Positions 32,100 through 40,954 are shown, counted from the first letter of the stretch. The stretch is 50,274 bases of DNA from Fusibacter paucivorans (GCF_018390735.1 NZ_JAHBCL010000032.1:1-50274); one strand, 5' to 3'. The notes: generated by a model from the sequence alone, not told the origin. Translations and numbers: made by a program.

Positions 32100-33758
32100 A
32101 TGGAAAAGAACGGTGCACAAATCATATTGGAAGTACTCCATGAACATCAGATAGATACGATTTTTGGTTATCCCGGCGGTGCTGTCATTCCTTTTTATCA
32201 TGAGCTGCATGACCAAATGGATCGCTTTAAGCACATTCGGACATCACATGAACAAGGGGCTGTACACGCTGCGGATGGTTATTCGAGATCGACTGGCAAA
32301 CTCGGTGTCTGTGTTGTCACTTCCGGACCGGGTGTGACGAACACAATCACGGGTATTGCGACAGCCTATATGGACTCGGCGCCGCTCTTGGTCATATCAG
32401 GGCAAGTACCTTCTGTACTGTTGGGAAAAGATTCATTTCAGGAAGTTGATATTACTGGAATTGCGATGCCTGTTTCAAAGTATACTTTTTTGGTTAGAGA
32501 CCTGAAGGATATGGAAAAAACGGTTCGAAAGGCGATTAAAATTGCGACGTCCGGACGCCCGGGGCCAGTACTCATCGACATTCCGAAAGATTTGTTTATT
32601 AAGCAGACGACGTATCCTTCAGAGGCAGATATGTCTTTTGAAATGCAGTCGCCAACGGTTGATATGGCAAAAGTTCAGAAGGCAGTTGAACTGATTAATG
32701 CATCGGAAAAGCCAATCGTCTACGCTGGCGGCGGCATTCGCATTGCCAATGCTTCTGAGGCGCTTAGAACCTTTTGCTTATCAAAGGAAATTCCAATCGT
32801 CAATACGTTGATGAGTTTAGGAACATTCCCGAGAAAACATGATTTGTCGCTGGGTATGGTTGGCATGCACGGCTATCCCGAAGCGAATCTCGCCATTACG
32901 CATTCGGATCTTATTATTGCCATTGGTGCGCGCTTTAGTGATCGCGTCATTGGCAATCCAAAGGACTTTGCACCGAATGCCAAAGTTGTCCATATTGATT
33001 TTGACTTGACCGAATTCAGCAAGAATATCGATTCGGACATTGATCTATGTGGCAGCCTCAATGAGATACTCGCAGCCTTTAACGAACGTGTTAACGTTAA
33101 GAAAAGGCAGGCGTGGATTGATGAAATCGTGGCGTATTCGAAGATTCAACAGGAAAAACCGGGCGATGTTATGACGCCTAAAAACCTTATACAAACCGTT
33201 GCAGAAGGCGTTGGTGATTCAGCGGTAATCGTTACCGATGTCGGTCAACATCAGATGTGGACGGCGCAGTATTATCCATTTACGGAGCCAAGGCAGTTTA
33301 TCACATCGGGTGGACTCGGCACAATGGGATTTGGTCTGGGTGCGGCGATTGGTACAAAGCTTGGCAATATGGATAAGCCAATTGTCTTGTTTACCGGTGA
33401 CGGGAGCTTTAGGATGAATTGCAATGAGCTCGCAACAGTTTCGGGCTATAACCTGCCAATTTTGATCGTGCTCATGAACAACCATGCACTGGGTATGGTG
33501 CGTCAGTGGCAAAAGCTTTTCCAAGGAGAGCGTTATGCTGAAACGACGATTGAGCAGAATGTAGATTATTGTAAACTGGCGGGTGCTTACGGGATTGACA
33601 GCATTAAGGCAGATAATCTTAAAACGCTTGAAGATGCTGTACGACAGTACCGAGAAACGGGGAAAGCACTCTTCGTAGAATGTACCATTGATCAGAATGA
33701 GGATGTTTATCCAATCGTACCGCCGGGACAGTCAATTGATAAATACATTTTAAGGTAA
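32100..33758 (+). CDS. ilvB: acetolactate synthase, large (catalytic) subunit
   Basis: The ThDP-dependent enzyme that condenses two pyruvates, or pyruvate with 2-oxobutyrate. The 552-residue protein has the N-terminal GYPGGAVIPFYHEL with, in the loop HEQGAVHAADGYSR, the ThDP-activating Glu. The central domain contains PVLIDIPKDLF and AGGGIRIA, and the C-terminal ThDP/Mg motif is GDGSFRMNCNELATVSGYNLPILIVLMNN. HALGMVRQWQKLFQGERYAET is typical of AHAS rather than other ThDP enzymes. AAGGGG precedes ATG 32100. It ends the operon; no ilvD, leu or ilvA gene is in the window. Confidence 0.94.
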   Translation: MEKNGAQIILEVLHEHQIDTIFGYPGGAVIPFYHELHDQMDRFKHIRTSHEQGAVHAADGYSRSTGKLGVCVVTSGPGVTNTITGIATAYMDSAPLLVISGQVPSVLLGKDSFQEVDITGIAMPVSKYTFLVRDLKDMEKTVRKAIKIATSGRPGPVLIDIPKDLFIKQTTYPSEADMSFEMQSPTVDMAKVQKAVELINASEKPIVYAGGGIRIANASEALRTFCLSKEIPIVNTLMSLGTFPRKHDLSLGMVGMHGYPEANLAITHSDLIIAIGARFSDRVIGNPKDFAPNAKVVHIDFDLTEFSKNIDSDIDLCGSLNEILAAFNERVNVKKRQAWIDEIVAYSKIQQEKPGDVMTPKNLIQTVAEGVGDSAVIVTDVGQHQMWTAQYYPFTEPRQFITSGGLGTMGFGLGAAIGTKLGNMDKPIVLFTGDGSFRMNCNELATVSGYNLPILIVLMNNHALGMVRQWQKLFQGERYAETTIEQNVDYCKLAGAYGIDSIKADNLKTLEDAVRQYRETGKALFVECTIDQNEDVYPIVPPGQSIDKYILR

Positions 33759-33802
33759 TGACGGAAGTCGGTTTTCAATAGATGAATAGGTTAGTATGTG
33801 AA

Positions 33803-33837
33803 AAAGGATACCCTGCCAAGGGTATCCTTTTATTTTT
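33803..33837. terminator. terminator of the ilv operon (bidirectional)
   Basis: A 12-bp stem (33803-33814 with 33819-33830) around GCCA is followed by TTTTATTTTTTT on the plus strand and by a T run on the minus strand. It therefore also serves the converging P-type ATPase gene. Confidence 0.88.
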
Positions 33838-33938
33838 TTGATCATTGTTTGAGGGATAATATTGCGCATTTGACGGACAGCAATGTCGACGGTATATTCA
33901 ATGCCAAGTTTGGTTGACATGCTCACGATATTGACAGT

Positions 33939-36080
33939 TTATGATGCGAATGTCAAATGCTTTGGTTTAAATCTTAAAACACGCATTGCATTGAGTACGG
34001 CGAGTAATGCGACGCCGACGTCGGCAAAGATGGCCATCCACATCGAGCTGAGGCCGAAGACGCCCAACGCCATGATAGCGACTTTTATGCCAATGGCGAA
34101 GATAATGTTCTGCGTGACGATTTTTTTCGTCTGAGCGGCAATATCGAAAGCGTCAAGGATACTTGTGAGCTGATCCTTCATGATGACGATGTCGGAGGCT
34201 TCAATGGCGGCATCACTTCCGAGGTCGCCCATGGACAAACCAAGTGTTGCGCCTGCGAGAACAGGTGCATCGTTGATGCCGTCGCCGACGAAAGCCACCT
34301 GATGACCTTTTTCGATAAGTTGATTGACAATTTTATATTTATCCGCCGGCATGAGCTCTGCATGATAGTCATCGAGATGAAGGGCATTCGCAACAGCGCT
34401 GGCGACTGCAATTTGATCACCTGTAAGCATGACGGTTTTCTTGTGTGCTTTCTTTAAGATTTCAATAACGGCACGCGCTTCGTCCTTTATATGATCCTCA
34501 AGTGTGATGCTGCCAAGGTATAGGCCGTCAGCGGCAATGTAAACAACTGTATTGGCTGGTGAAACCAGTGGTGTAAAGTCAATTTGATGCGTTTTTAAAA
34601 GTTTTTCAGTACCTGCTAGATAGGTTTTGCCATCCAATGTCGCTTTAATGCCCATCCCACTCAGTTCTTCATACCGTTCGCTTAAGTCGACAAAACCCAT
34701 CTCGCTTGAATTAAACTGAGGATGAGCGGTTTCGCCAGCCGACAAAATCGCTTTGGCAATGGGATGATTAGAGTGTGCTTCAATGCGTTTGGCGATAGAC
34801 AGCAGCGCATTTGCTTCTAAGTCATTTTCGGGTGTAATAGCTGCAACTGCAAGTTTTCCATACGTCAGTGTACCAGTCTTATCAAAAACAACGGTATCAA
34901 TGGTATTGAGTGCTTCTAAATAGTTGCTGCCTTTGATGAGAATGCCATTGCCGGAGGCATTGCCGATACCGCTGAAAAAACCCAGTGGAATTGAAATAAC
35001 CAAGGCACAAGGGCAGGAGATGACGAGGAAAATAAGCCCGCGATACAGCCATGTGCTAAATTGATCAAAACCGAGTATAAATGGCGGTATGATGATGATT
35101 ATGGCTGCGAGCAGAACGACAATTGGCGTATAATATCGTGCAAATTTGGTGATAAAATTTTCTGTAGGTGATTTTTGAGCAGTGGCGTCCTCAACGAGTT
35201 CGAGTATCTTGGTCACAGTGGAATCTTCGTAGCGCTTTGTTACAGCGATTTCGACAACGCCTGTAATAACGACGCTGCCGCTTAAAATCGCTTCGCCGCG
35301 CGTAAGGAAAACAGGTTTTGATTCACCTGTCAGGGCTGAAGTGTCCACAGAGGTTTCACCCTTTTGGATAGTGCCGTCAAGGGGGACTCGCTCGCCCGGT
35401 TTTACACGGATGATATCACCCACAGCAATGAATTCGGGGGATTTATCCACTGTTTCACCGTTTGCGACGAGATGGGCGATTTCGGGTCTGATATCCATCA
35501 GAGCTTCAATGGCGTGGCGCGATTTGCCCACGGCGAGATCTTGAAAGTATTCGCCGATTTCATAAAATAGCATCACGGCAACGGCTTCGGGATATTCACC
35601 AATGCCAATGGCACCTATGGTTGCTATAAACATGAGAAAGTTTTCATCGAACCACTGCCTGTTAACCAGATGCTTAATCGCCTTAATGATAACTGGATAA
35701 CCTGACAGCAGATAAGTGAATAGCAGGAGCCCAAGCGTTACACTTTCAGGTAGACCTTTTAACAGTATTGCAGCAGCAAAGAAGATGAGCCCTGACAATA
35801 GACGCAGGCGTTCGCGCCCTTCGCTGGAGGTTGTTTCTTCGCTTACGGCTGCTTCGGGTGTTTTTACAATGACATCGGGTTCATAAGTATGAACAATTTT
35901 GACAATGGCGTCCATGGAAAGCTGCTGCTGACGTGTTTCATCAAAAGCATAGACGAGTTTTGACTTTGAGAAGTCTACATAAGCTTCTTCGACGCCTTCA
36001 ACAGCTTTGACAGCCGATTCAATTTTTGCGGCGCAGTTAGCGCATCCTAGTCCCTCTAGGACATAAGTAATTTTTGACAT
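33939..36080 (-). CDS. cadA: heavy-metal P-type ATPase (Zn/Cd/Pb export type)
   Basis: A 713-residue P1B-type ATPase that exports soft divalent metals across the cell membrane. An N-terminal HMA domain carries LGCANC (Cys13, Cys16). The transmembrane metal site reads SCPCALVISIPLGFFSG, the CPC motif with downstream Ser-Pro typical of P1B-2 (Zn/Cd/Pb). Catalytic motifs are TGESKPV, DKTGTLTYGK (phosphorylated Asp), SNHPIAKAI (HP motif) and GDGINDAPVLAG. The last helix contains FADVGVALLAVLNAMRVLR with the conserved Asp of this subgroup. A CadC-like repressor gene lies 11 bp upstream, so both form one metal-responsive operon. The exact metal is inferred. Confidence 0.9.
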   Translation of the reverse strand: MSKITYVLEGLGCANCAAKIESAVKAVEGVEEAYVDFSKSKLVYAFDETRQQQLSMDAIVKIVHTYEPDVIVKTPEAAVSEETTSSEGRERLRLLSGLIFFAAAILLKGLPESVTLGLLLFTYLLSGYPVIIKAIKHLVNRQWFDENFLMFIATIGAIGIGEYPEAVAVMLFYEIGEYFQDLAVGKSRHAIEALMDIRPEIAHLVANGETVDKSPEFIAVGDIIRVKPGERVPLDGTIQKGETSVDTSALTGESKPVFLTRGEAILSGSVVITGVVEIAVTKRYEDSTVTKILELVEDATAQKSPTENFITKFARYYTPIVVLLAAIIIIIPPFILGFDQFSTWLYRGLIFLVISCPCALVISIPLGFFSGIGNASGNGILIKGSNYLEALNTIDTVVFDKTGTLTYGKLAVAAITPENDLEANALLSIAKRIEAHSNHPIAKAILSAGETAHPQFNSSEMGFVDLSERYEELSGMGIKATLDGKTYLAGTEKLLKTHQIDFTPLVSPANTVVYIAADGLYLGSITLEDHIKDEARAVIEILKKAHKKTVMLTGDQIAVASAVANALHLDDYHAELMPADKYKIVNQLIEKGHQVAFVGDGINDAPVLAGATLGLSMGDLGSDAAIEASDIVIMKDQLTSILDAFDIAAQTKKIVTQNIIFAIGIKVAIMALGVFGLSSMWMAIFADVGVALLAVLNAMRVLRFKPKHLTFAS

Positions 36081-36091
36081 GTTAATACCTC

Positions 36092-36445
36092 TTATAGGAC
36101 GTGTGAAATGTGATCCAATCCTTGTCGCAGGATGGTATGCACATGATCATCGTCAAGTGCATAATAAACAGTTTTGCCGTCTTTTCGATTGCGAACGAGC
36201 TTTGCTTGCTTGAGCACTCTGAGTTGATGAGAAATGGCAGATTGCGTCATATCCAGCACGTTGGCGATATCGCAGACACAGAGCTCGGTGACAGAAAGCA
36301 AATGCAGGATTTTGACCCTTGTTGGATCGCCGAAAACCTTGAACAAGTTAGCGAGATCCCCTGCAACATGCTCAGTCATAAGGACTGCTTTGCCTTTGGT
36401 AACTGTATCGTTGTTGGCGGTATTGCATTGACAAGTTGTTTCCAT
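36092..36445 (-). CDS. cadC: ArsR/SmtB-family metal-responsive repressor, CadC-like
   Basis: A 117-residue winged-helix repressor that would release DNA on binding Cd, Pb or Zn. The DNA-recognition helix is in DMTQSAISHQLRVLKQAKLVRNRKDG. The metal-sensing alpha-3N site is complete: Cys5 and Cys7 (TTCQCN) with Cys56 and Cys58 (ELCVCD). The C-terminal helix also has a full alpha-5-type site (DDDHVHTILRQGLDHI), as in SmtB and CzrA. The start at 36445 is 7 nt after GAGGT. A 20-bp near-palindrome directly upstream is the likely operator. It is co-transcribed with the ATPase gene. Confidence 0.9.
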   Translation of the reverse strand: METTCQCNTANNDTVTKGKAVLMTEHVAGDLANLFKVFGDPTRVKILHLLSVTELCVCDIANVLDMTQSAISHQLRVLKQAKLVRNRKDGKTVYYALDDDHVHTILRQGLDHISHVL

Positions 36446-36470
36446 ATAGATACCTCGTTTTTATTTGAAT

Positions 36471-36490
36471 ATATGAGCAACTGTTCATAT
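36471..36490. promoter_or_regulatory. ArsR/CadC-type operator
   Basis: A 20-bp near-palindrome (ATATGAGCAA-CTGTTCATAT) lies 26 bp upstream of the CadC-like start, in the position and with the AT-rich style of SmtB/ArsR operators. Confidence 0.6.
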
Positions 36491-36610
36491 GTTATTGTTT
36501 AAATTATATCATAGTCTCTTTAATTCTGCAAGAGATGATATTGCTAAAACAGCCGGAATGAGGCATGTTGGCGCTGTAAAAGCGTTGAATTTAGAGAGCG
36601 CGAATGAAAA

Positions 36611-36625
36611 TGATAATCTTTTTCA
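36611..36625. promoter_or_regulatory. Fur-box-like 7-1-7 repeat at the second ArsR promoter
   Basis: TGATAAT-C-TTTTTCA resembles the 7-1-7 Fur-family motif (TGATAAT-N-ATTATCA): the left half matches fully, the right half 5 of 7. It abuts the -35 hexamer. It may be an operator for a Fur-family or ArsR-family protein; evidence is weak. Confidence 0.35.
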
Positions 36626-36654
36626 TTGACATTTTTTCGAACGTGAATTATACT
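36626..36654 (+). promoter_or_regulatory. promoter of the second ArsR-family operon
   Basis: TTGACA (36626-36631), a 17-bp spacer and TATACT (36649-36654). A TTTC-N8-GAAA repeat follows within the leader. Confidence 0.65.
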
Positions 36655-36709
36655 GTTTTTGTTTCATATATTCGAAATAATGCAAATAGATGATAGAAGG
36701 AGTTTATCG

Positions 36710-37042
36710 ATGGATGCGAAAGAAATCTATAAAAGACATGCCGCTTTTTGTCAGCTGATGTCGAATCCAAAGCGGTTGGAGATCATTTTTCTAATTGGCA
36801 AAGAGGCGATGTGCGTGGATGAGATTGCAAAGAAAATGGATGTTCGCGTTGCCAATGTATCTCAGCATCTGGCTTTAATGCGTGATAAAAATGTAGTTTC
36901 AACGTCACGAGAAGGTACAAAAGTATACTATCGGCTTACGAGTCCAAAGCTCTTGGAGGCGTGTACGCTGATTAGAGAAATAATGCTTGATCAGGCTAAA
37001 GAAGAATTGGCTGCATTACTGGATGCGGATTCATGTCAGTAA
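36710..37042 (+). CDS. ArsR-family transcriptional regulator
   Basis: A 110-residue winged-helix regulator. The recognition helix lies in MDVRVANVSQHLALMRDKNVVSTSREG, followed by the wing TKVYYRL. The usual metal motif CVCD is replaced by AMCVDEI with only Cys35. Other cysteines are Cys14, Cys85 at the start of the last helix, and Cys109. So it is not a standard As/Cd sensor; a thiol pair Cys35/Cys85 or a different ligand is possible (inference). AAGGAG lies 8 nt before ATG 36710. It is 27 bp upstream of an SBF-family permease, which it presumably regulates, and is divergent from the cadC-cadA operon. Confidence 0.85.
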   Translation: MDAKEIYKRHAAFCQLMSNPKRLEIIFLIGKEAMCVDEIAKKMDVRVANVSQHLALMRDKNVVSTSREGTKVYYRLTSPKLLEACTLIREIMLDQAKEELAALLDADSCQ

Positions 37043-37069
37043 CAATTGAGGTAGAAAGGCGGTAATATT

Positions 37070-38080
37070 ATGTGGCAAATACTTAAAAAAATAAACAAAA
37101 ATCTTATCGTTGCGATTCCGACGATTATGGTCATTGGCTTTATCTATGGACTATTTAATCAAACGGCATTTTTAAAGAGCTTTATTTTGCCTTTTACTTT
37201 TTTAATGGTCTATCCAATGATGGTGACATTAAAAGTCAAACAAATACTGACGGCGGGGGATACGAAAGCGCAGTTGCTGTCGCAGGGGATTAATTTTTTA
37301 ATCATTCCGTTTATTGCCTATGCACTTGGCAAAGTGTTTTTCGCAAACTATCCCTACATGGCGTTGGGCCTTGTGTTAGCATCACTGCTGCCAACGAGCG
37401 GCATGACGATATCTTGGACTGGATTTGCGAAGGGCAATGTCGCGTCAGCGGTCAAAATGACGGTTATTGGTTTGACACTGGGATCATTGCTAACGCCCTT
37501 CTATTTAAAATTTTTAATGGGTGCCTATGTGACAATTGATTTGATCGGCATTGTCAGACAAATTGTACTAATTGTTTTCTTGCCAATGGTACTTGGGTTT
37601 ATAACGCAGCAGGGACTCATCAGGCGTTATGGAGAAAAGACATTTCAAACGACATTGGCGCCTCGTTTTCCGGCGCTTTCATCCATTGGCGTCTTAGGGA
37701 TTGTTTTCATCTCCATCGCTTTAAAAGCCAAGACCATTGCGGCATCGCCGGGCATGCTTTTGCAGCTGCTGATCCCGCTTGTGATCTTATATGCGATCAA
37801 TTATATAATCAGCACTTTTGTGGGCCTTAAGTTATTGGACCGCGGCAATGCTATTGCGCTTGTCTATGGGACGGTGATGCGCAACTTGTCCATTGCACTT
37901 GCCGTTGCAATTAATGTCTTTGCAGAAGCCGGATCTGATGCGGCACTGGTTATCGCAGCTGCTTATATTATTCAGGTTCAGTCGGCGGCTTGGTATGTAA
38001 AGCTGAATGATAAAATCTTTGGTCGTCAACATTCAGAAACTCTAAAAGCAGAACTTGCATCTGAAACGGCAAAGGCGTAA
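37070..38080 (+). CDS. SBF/BASS-family permease (arsenic-resistance-like)
   Basis: A 336-residue membrane protein with about ten hydrophobic segments, belonging to the bile acid:sodium symporter superfamily near ACR3 arsenite exporters. The block LPTSGMTISWTGFAKGN corresponds to the ACR3 region with Pro-Cys, but the conserved Cys is replaced here by Thr. The late block GTVMRNLSIALAVAI also lacks the Glu usual in ACR3. So arsenite export is doubtful, and the substrate is unknown although arsenic-resistance is a common database name for this group. AGGCGG precedes the ATG. It is co-transcribed with the ArsR-family gene. Confidence 0.78.
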   Translation: MWQILKKINKNLIVAIPTIMVIGFIYGLFNQTAFLKSFILPFTFLMVYPMMVTLKVKQILTAGDTKAQLLSQGINFLIIPFIAYALGKVFFANYPYMALGLVLASLLPTSGMTISWTGFAKGNVASAVKMTVIGLTLGSLLTPFYLKFLMGAYVTIDLIGIVRQIVLIVFLPMVLGFITQQGLIRRYGEKTFQTTLAPRFPALSSIGVLGIVFISIALKAKTIAASPGMLLQLLIPLVILYAINYIISTFVGLKLLDRGNAIALVYGTVMRNLSIALAVAINVFAEAGSDAALVIAAAYIIQVQSAAWYVKLNDKIFGRQHSETLKAELASETAKA

Positions 38081-38122
38081 TTACTTGAAGCGAATGGTTA
38101 AAAGTGAAGAGATTGATAAAAC

Positions 38123-38145
38123 AAAAGACGCCGCTGGCGTCTTTT
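38123..38145 (+). terminator. terminator of the ArsR-permease operon
   Basis: AAAAGACGCC (38123-38132) pairs with GGCGTCTTTT (38136-38145) around GCT. Confidence 0.75.
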
Positions 38146-38177
38146 AACTTACAAAATTGTTTTTTTCATGTTAAACA

Positions 38178-38204
38178 CCCCGTAAGGCATTTGTCTTACG
38201 AGGT
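38178..38204 (-). terminator. possible terminator of the MarR gene
   Basis: CCCCGTAAG pairs with CTTACGAGG around a short loop, downstream of the MarR-family gene on the minus strand. No T tract follows at once, so it is a weak candidate. Confidence 0.35.
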
Positions 38205-38242
38205 ACTCAAAGGTTATCGCAGCATTTGTTTTTATTGCGTTT

Positions 38243-38716
38243 TTAGTTGCGACGCGTTAAACTTGTGCTGCTGAGCAGTGTATCTGCTAGTGTTGAATTT
38301 AAGTTTGAAAATGATTCATCCAGGCGGTCTAGATCTTTTGGATCAAGCGAATTCAAATGTGTACTGATATCCATTGAAAAATCGTCAAGTGTTGTTTCGA
38401 CTATACGTCGGCCTCTTTCGCTGAGCGAAATGTAGTAGATGCGTTTGTCGCCTGAATCGACTCTCTTGTTCAAATAGCCCTCTTGAATTGCGTTCTTAAC
38501 GTAACGGCTGCAATTTGGAAGTGAGATATTCAAGAGTTCAGAAACTTCAGAGATCGTCAGCTCATTATGACGGTAAACGGTATGGAGCAAGTTAAATTCC
38601 AATTTGCTGACTTCAGCGTTTTGATTTTTCTTAAAGCTGTTTTGGATGACTTCTTCATATATATCATTGAAGATAATGACTTGCTTCATGATGTTTTTGA
38701 TTTTTTTGTCCTTCAT
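38243..38716 (-). CDS. MarR-family transcriptional regulator
   Basis: A 157-residue winged-helix protein. The order is a helical dimerisation N-terminus, then LTISEVSELLNISLPNCSRYVKNAIQEGYLNKRVDSGDKRIYYISLSERG (HTH, recognition helix and wing with the MarR Asp-Arg pair), then a C-terminal dimer helix. ATG 38716 has AAGGAG 8 nt upstream; a longer frame to 38764 lacks such a site. It is monocistronic and lies downstream of nothing it obviously controls. The window also has FabT-like sites, and FabT is a MarR-family protein, but nothing here proves that this gene encodes it. Confidence 0.85.
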   Translation of the reverse strand: MKDKKIKNIMKQVIIFNDIYEEVIQNSFKKNQNAEVSKLEFNLLHTVYRHNELTISEVSELLNISLPNCSRYVKNAIQEGYLNKRVDSGDKRIYYISLSERGRRIVETTLDDFSMDISTHLNSLDPKDLDRLDESFSNLNSTLADTLLSSTSLTRRN

Positions 38717-38813
38717 AAAATCACTCCTTATATAGATTATAGATTTTTGAAGCCCAAAATGCAATTCGTAATCTCAAAGTTTCGTTTTCTTACAAAAATG
38801 TCAACGTATTGAT

Positions 38814-40073
38814 TTAAGGGCGAATTTGGCCTTGACCATAGACGATATACTTAATCGTGGTCAATGCCTCGAGTCCCATTGGGCCTCTTGCATGAAGTTT
38901 CTGCGTACTGATGCCGATTTCTGCGCCAAAACCAAAGACGCTGCCGTCAGTAAATCGTGTTGATGCGTTAACGTATACAGCCGCGGAATCAACTTTGTTT
39001 AAAAAGGTTGTCGCATTGCTGTAATCGTCAGTTAAAATGCTTTCCGAGTGGTGCGTGCTATATTGTTCAATGTGATCAATGGCGTCCGTCATGGAATCGA
39101 CACATTTTAACGCCAGTTCGTAATCGAGATACTCTGTGAAGTAATCCTTTTCAGTTGCGGGGCTGTACGCAAGTGCCGTTTCATCCAGAACTTTCGCAAA
39201 GGCAGGACAAGCGTGCATTTTAACATCGTTTTCCGCCAGCGCTTTGACAAGCGGTGCAGCCAGAGCTGCCATTTCATCCGTATGGACGAGAATGGTTTCA
39301 ACGGCGTTGCAAGCGCCTGGTTTTTGCATCTTTGCATTGAGAATAATATCAATGGCATTTTGTACATCATACCCTTTGTCCACATAGATATGACAATTTC
39401 CCGTACCGGTTTCGATGACGGGAACCCGGGCGTTTTCCAGAACGAACTGAATGAGACCGGCGCCGCCTCGTGGAATGACACAGTCCACGTATTCGGTCTG
39501 TAAGAGCAAAAGTTTCGTTGCTTCACGATCTGTTGTATCAATGAACTGAACTGCTTCTACAGGCAAATTAGAGCGCCTGAGGCCATCTTTAATGGCTTCA
39601 ATCAGGACGCGGTTGGTACCTAATGCGTCTGAACCGCCTTTCAGGATAACGGCATTTCCTGTTTTGAGACAGAGAACCGCCGCATCTACCGTGACATTTG
39701 GGCGCGATTCGTAAATGATGCCGATAACGCCTAAGGGGACGCGCTTAACCCCTATTTGCAGGCCGTTTTCGTTGACCCACATTTTATCGACATTGCCGAT
39801 TGGATCTTTTAGTTTAATCGTATCTTCAATACCGGTTAAGATGCTTTTAAAAACTTTTTCATTGATGGCAAGGCGTTCAATCATCGCTTCTTTGGTGCCG
39901 TTTACACGAGCGCGTTCGATATCTTCCGCGTTGGCTTCGAAGATTCGCGTTTTATAATCGTTGAGTGCATCGGCGATATTTGTCAGCAGCGCATTTTTCG
40001 ATTTTTCATCGAGTGTTCTGAGCTGGACGGAAGCGCGTTTTGCCCCTTGGCTTAACGTTTCGATGTATCCCAT
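38814..40073 (-). CDS. proA: gamma-glutamyl phosphate reductase
   Basis: ProA reduces gamma-glutamyl phosphate to the semialdehyde with NADPH, the second step of proline synthesis. The 419-residue aldehyde-dehydrogenase-type protein has VPLGVIGIIYESRPNVTVDAAVLCLKTGNAVILKGGS, the catalytic KPGACNAVETILVH and the C-terminal GPMGLEALTTIKYIVYGQGQIR. ATG 40073 follows AAGGAG at 7-nt spacing, 10 bp after the proB stop; the open frame further upstream overlaps proB and is not coding. Confidence 0.95.
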   Translation of the reverse strand: MGYIETLSQGAKRASVQLRTLDEKSKNALLTNIADALNDYKTRIFEANAEDIERARVNGTKEAMIERLAINEKVFKSILTGIEDTIKLKDPIGNVDKMWVNENGLQIGVKRVPLGVIGIIYESRPNVTVDAAVLCLKTGNAVILKGGSDALGTNRVLIEAIKDGLRRSNLPVEAVQFIDTTDREATKLLLLQTEYVDCVIPRGGAGLIQFVLENARVPVIETGTGNCHIYVDKGYDVQNAIDIILNAKMQKPGACNAVETILVHTDEMAALAAPLVKALAENDVKMHACPAFAKVLDETALAYSPATEKDYFTEYLDYELALKCVDSMTDAIDHIEQYSTHHSESILTDDYSNATTFLNKVDSAAVYVNASTRFTDGSVFGFGAEIGISTQKLHARGPMGLEALTTIKYIVYGQGQIRP

Positions 40074-40083
40074 TGTTAACTCC

Positions 40084-40872
40084 TTAATGAAAGTTGAAGT
40101 AAGTGCCGACTTTTTCGCCATTGAGTGCTTTGTTGATGACGTTTTCTGTTGCGCTGTTGACGATGAGCAGCCTTTTTGAAACACCGTGCAGGATTCGCGC
40201 AGCGTTGAATTTTGTAATCATCCCGCCTGTGCCCACATTACTGTCGGTGCCTGAGGCGTTAATGGATTCGAGTTCGCTGAGTGCTTTGATTTCAAACAGC
40301 TGTTCAGCATCGTCGTAGCGGTGTGGATCTTTATTAAAGACGCCGTCAATATCCGATAAAATAATGAGCATTTCGAAATCGGTGAGCTTACAGACTTCTG
40401 CTGAAAGTGTATCGTTGTCGCCCACTTTGATTTCATCAATGGCAACGACATCGTTTTCATTGATAATTGGAATAACCTGATGTTCTAATAATTTATCAAG
40501 CGCGTTTTTGCAGTGTTCCACACGCGTTGGTTCATACATATCTTCCTTGGTGAGCAAGACTTGTGCAACGCCGACACCGTACTCTGAAAAAAGCTTTTCG
40601 TACATGTGCATAAGGTCTGTTTGACCAACGGCTGCAGCTGCTTGCTTCTCGGGGATTGTCTTCGGTCGTTCCTTGAGTTTCATCTTGCCCATGCCGGCTG
40701 CAATGGCGCCGGAAGATACGATGATGACTTCCTTGCCGCTATTGTAAACGTTTACGATCTGTCTCACGAGCTTTTCCATTTTCCAGAGATCGATGAGACC
40801 GCTTTCATGGGTAAGTGAAGAAGAACCGATTTTGATGACGATGCGATTGAGTCCAATAATACTACTTCTCAT
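40084..40872 (-). CDS. proB: glutamate 5-kinase, short form without PUA domain
   Basis: ProB phosphorylates glutamate at the gamma-carboxylate, the committed step of proline synthesis. The 262-residue protein contains only the amino-acid kinase domain: VIKIGSSSLT near the start, IIVSSGAIAAGMGKM, PIINENDVVAIDEIKVGDNDTLSA, IILSDIDGVFNKDP and GTGGMITKFNAARI. The C-terminal PUA domain present in the enterobacterial 367-residue enzyme is absent, as in many Firmicutes. It is the first gene of the proBA operon, with a clear promoter upstream. Confidence 0.94.
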   Translation of the reverse strand: MRSSIIGLNRIVIKIGSSSLTHESGLIDLWKMEKLVRQIVNVYNSGKEVIIVSSGAIAAGMGKMKLKERPKTIPEKQAAAAVGQTDLMHMYEKLFSEYGVGVAQVLLTKEDMYEPTRVEHCKNALDKLLEHQVIPIINENDVVAIDEIKVGDNDTLSAEVCKLTDFEMLIILSDIDGVFNKDPHRYDDAEQLFEIKALSELESINASGTDSNVGTGGMITKFNAARILHGVSKRLLIVNSATENVINKALNGEKVGTYFNFH

Positions 40873-40925
40873 ATCGTGCCCCCTAATGTAAATAATCTGT
40901 CAAAAATTTTGTAATTAATCCTGTG

Positions 40926-40954
40926 ATTATAACATATTGAGGCGGTGCTGTAAA
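40926..40954 (-). promoter_or_regulatory. promoter of proBA
   Basis: Minus strand TTTACA (40954-40949), a 17-bp spacer and TATAAT (40931-40926), about 55 bp before the proB start. Confidence 0.65.

Noticed and set aside
33755-33920. A ~55-codon minus-strand frame beginning MSTKLGIEYTVDIAVRQMRN downstream of the P-type ATPase gene
   Set aside because: The codon use looks partly coding, but there is no clear ribosome binding site and the frame runs through the bidirectional ilv/ATPase terminator. It may be a gene remnant; support is too weak to list.
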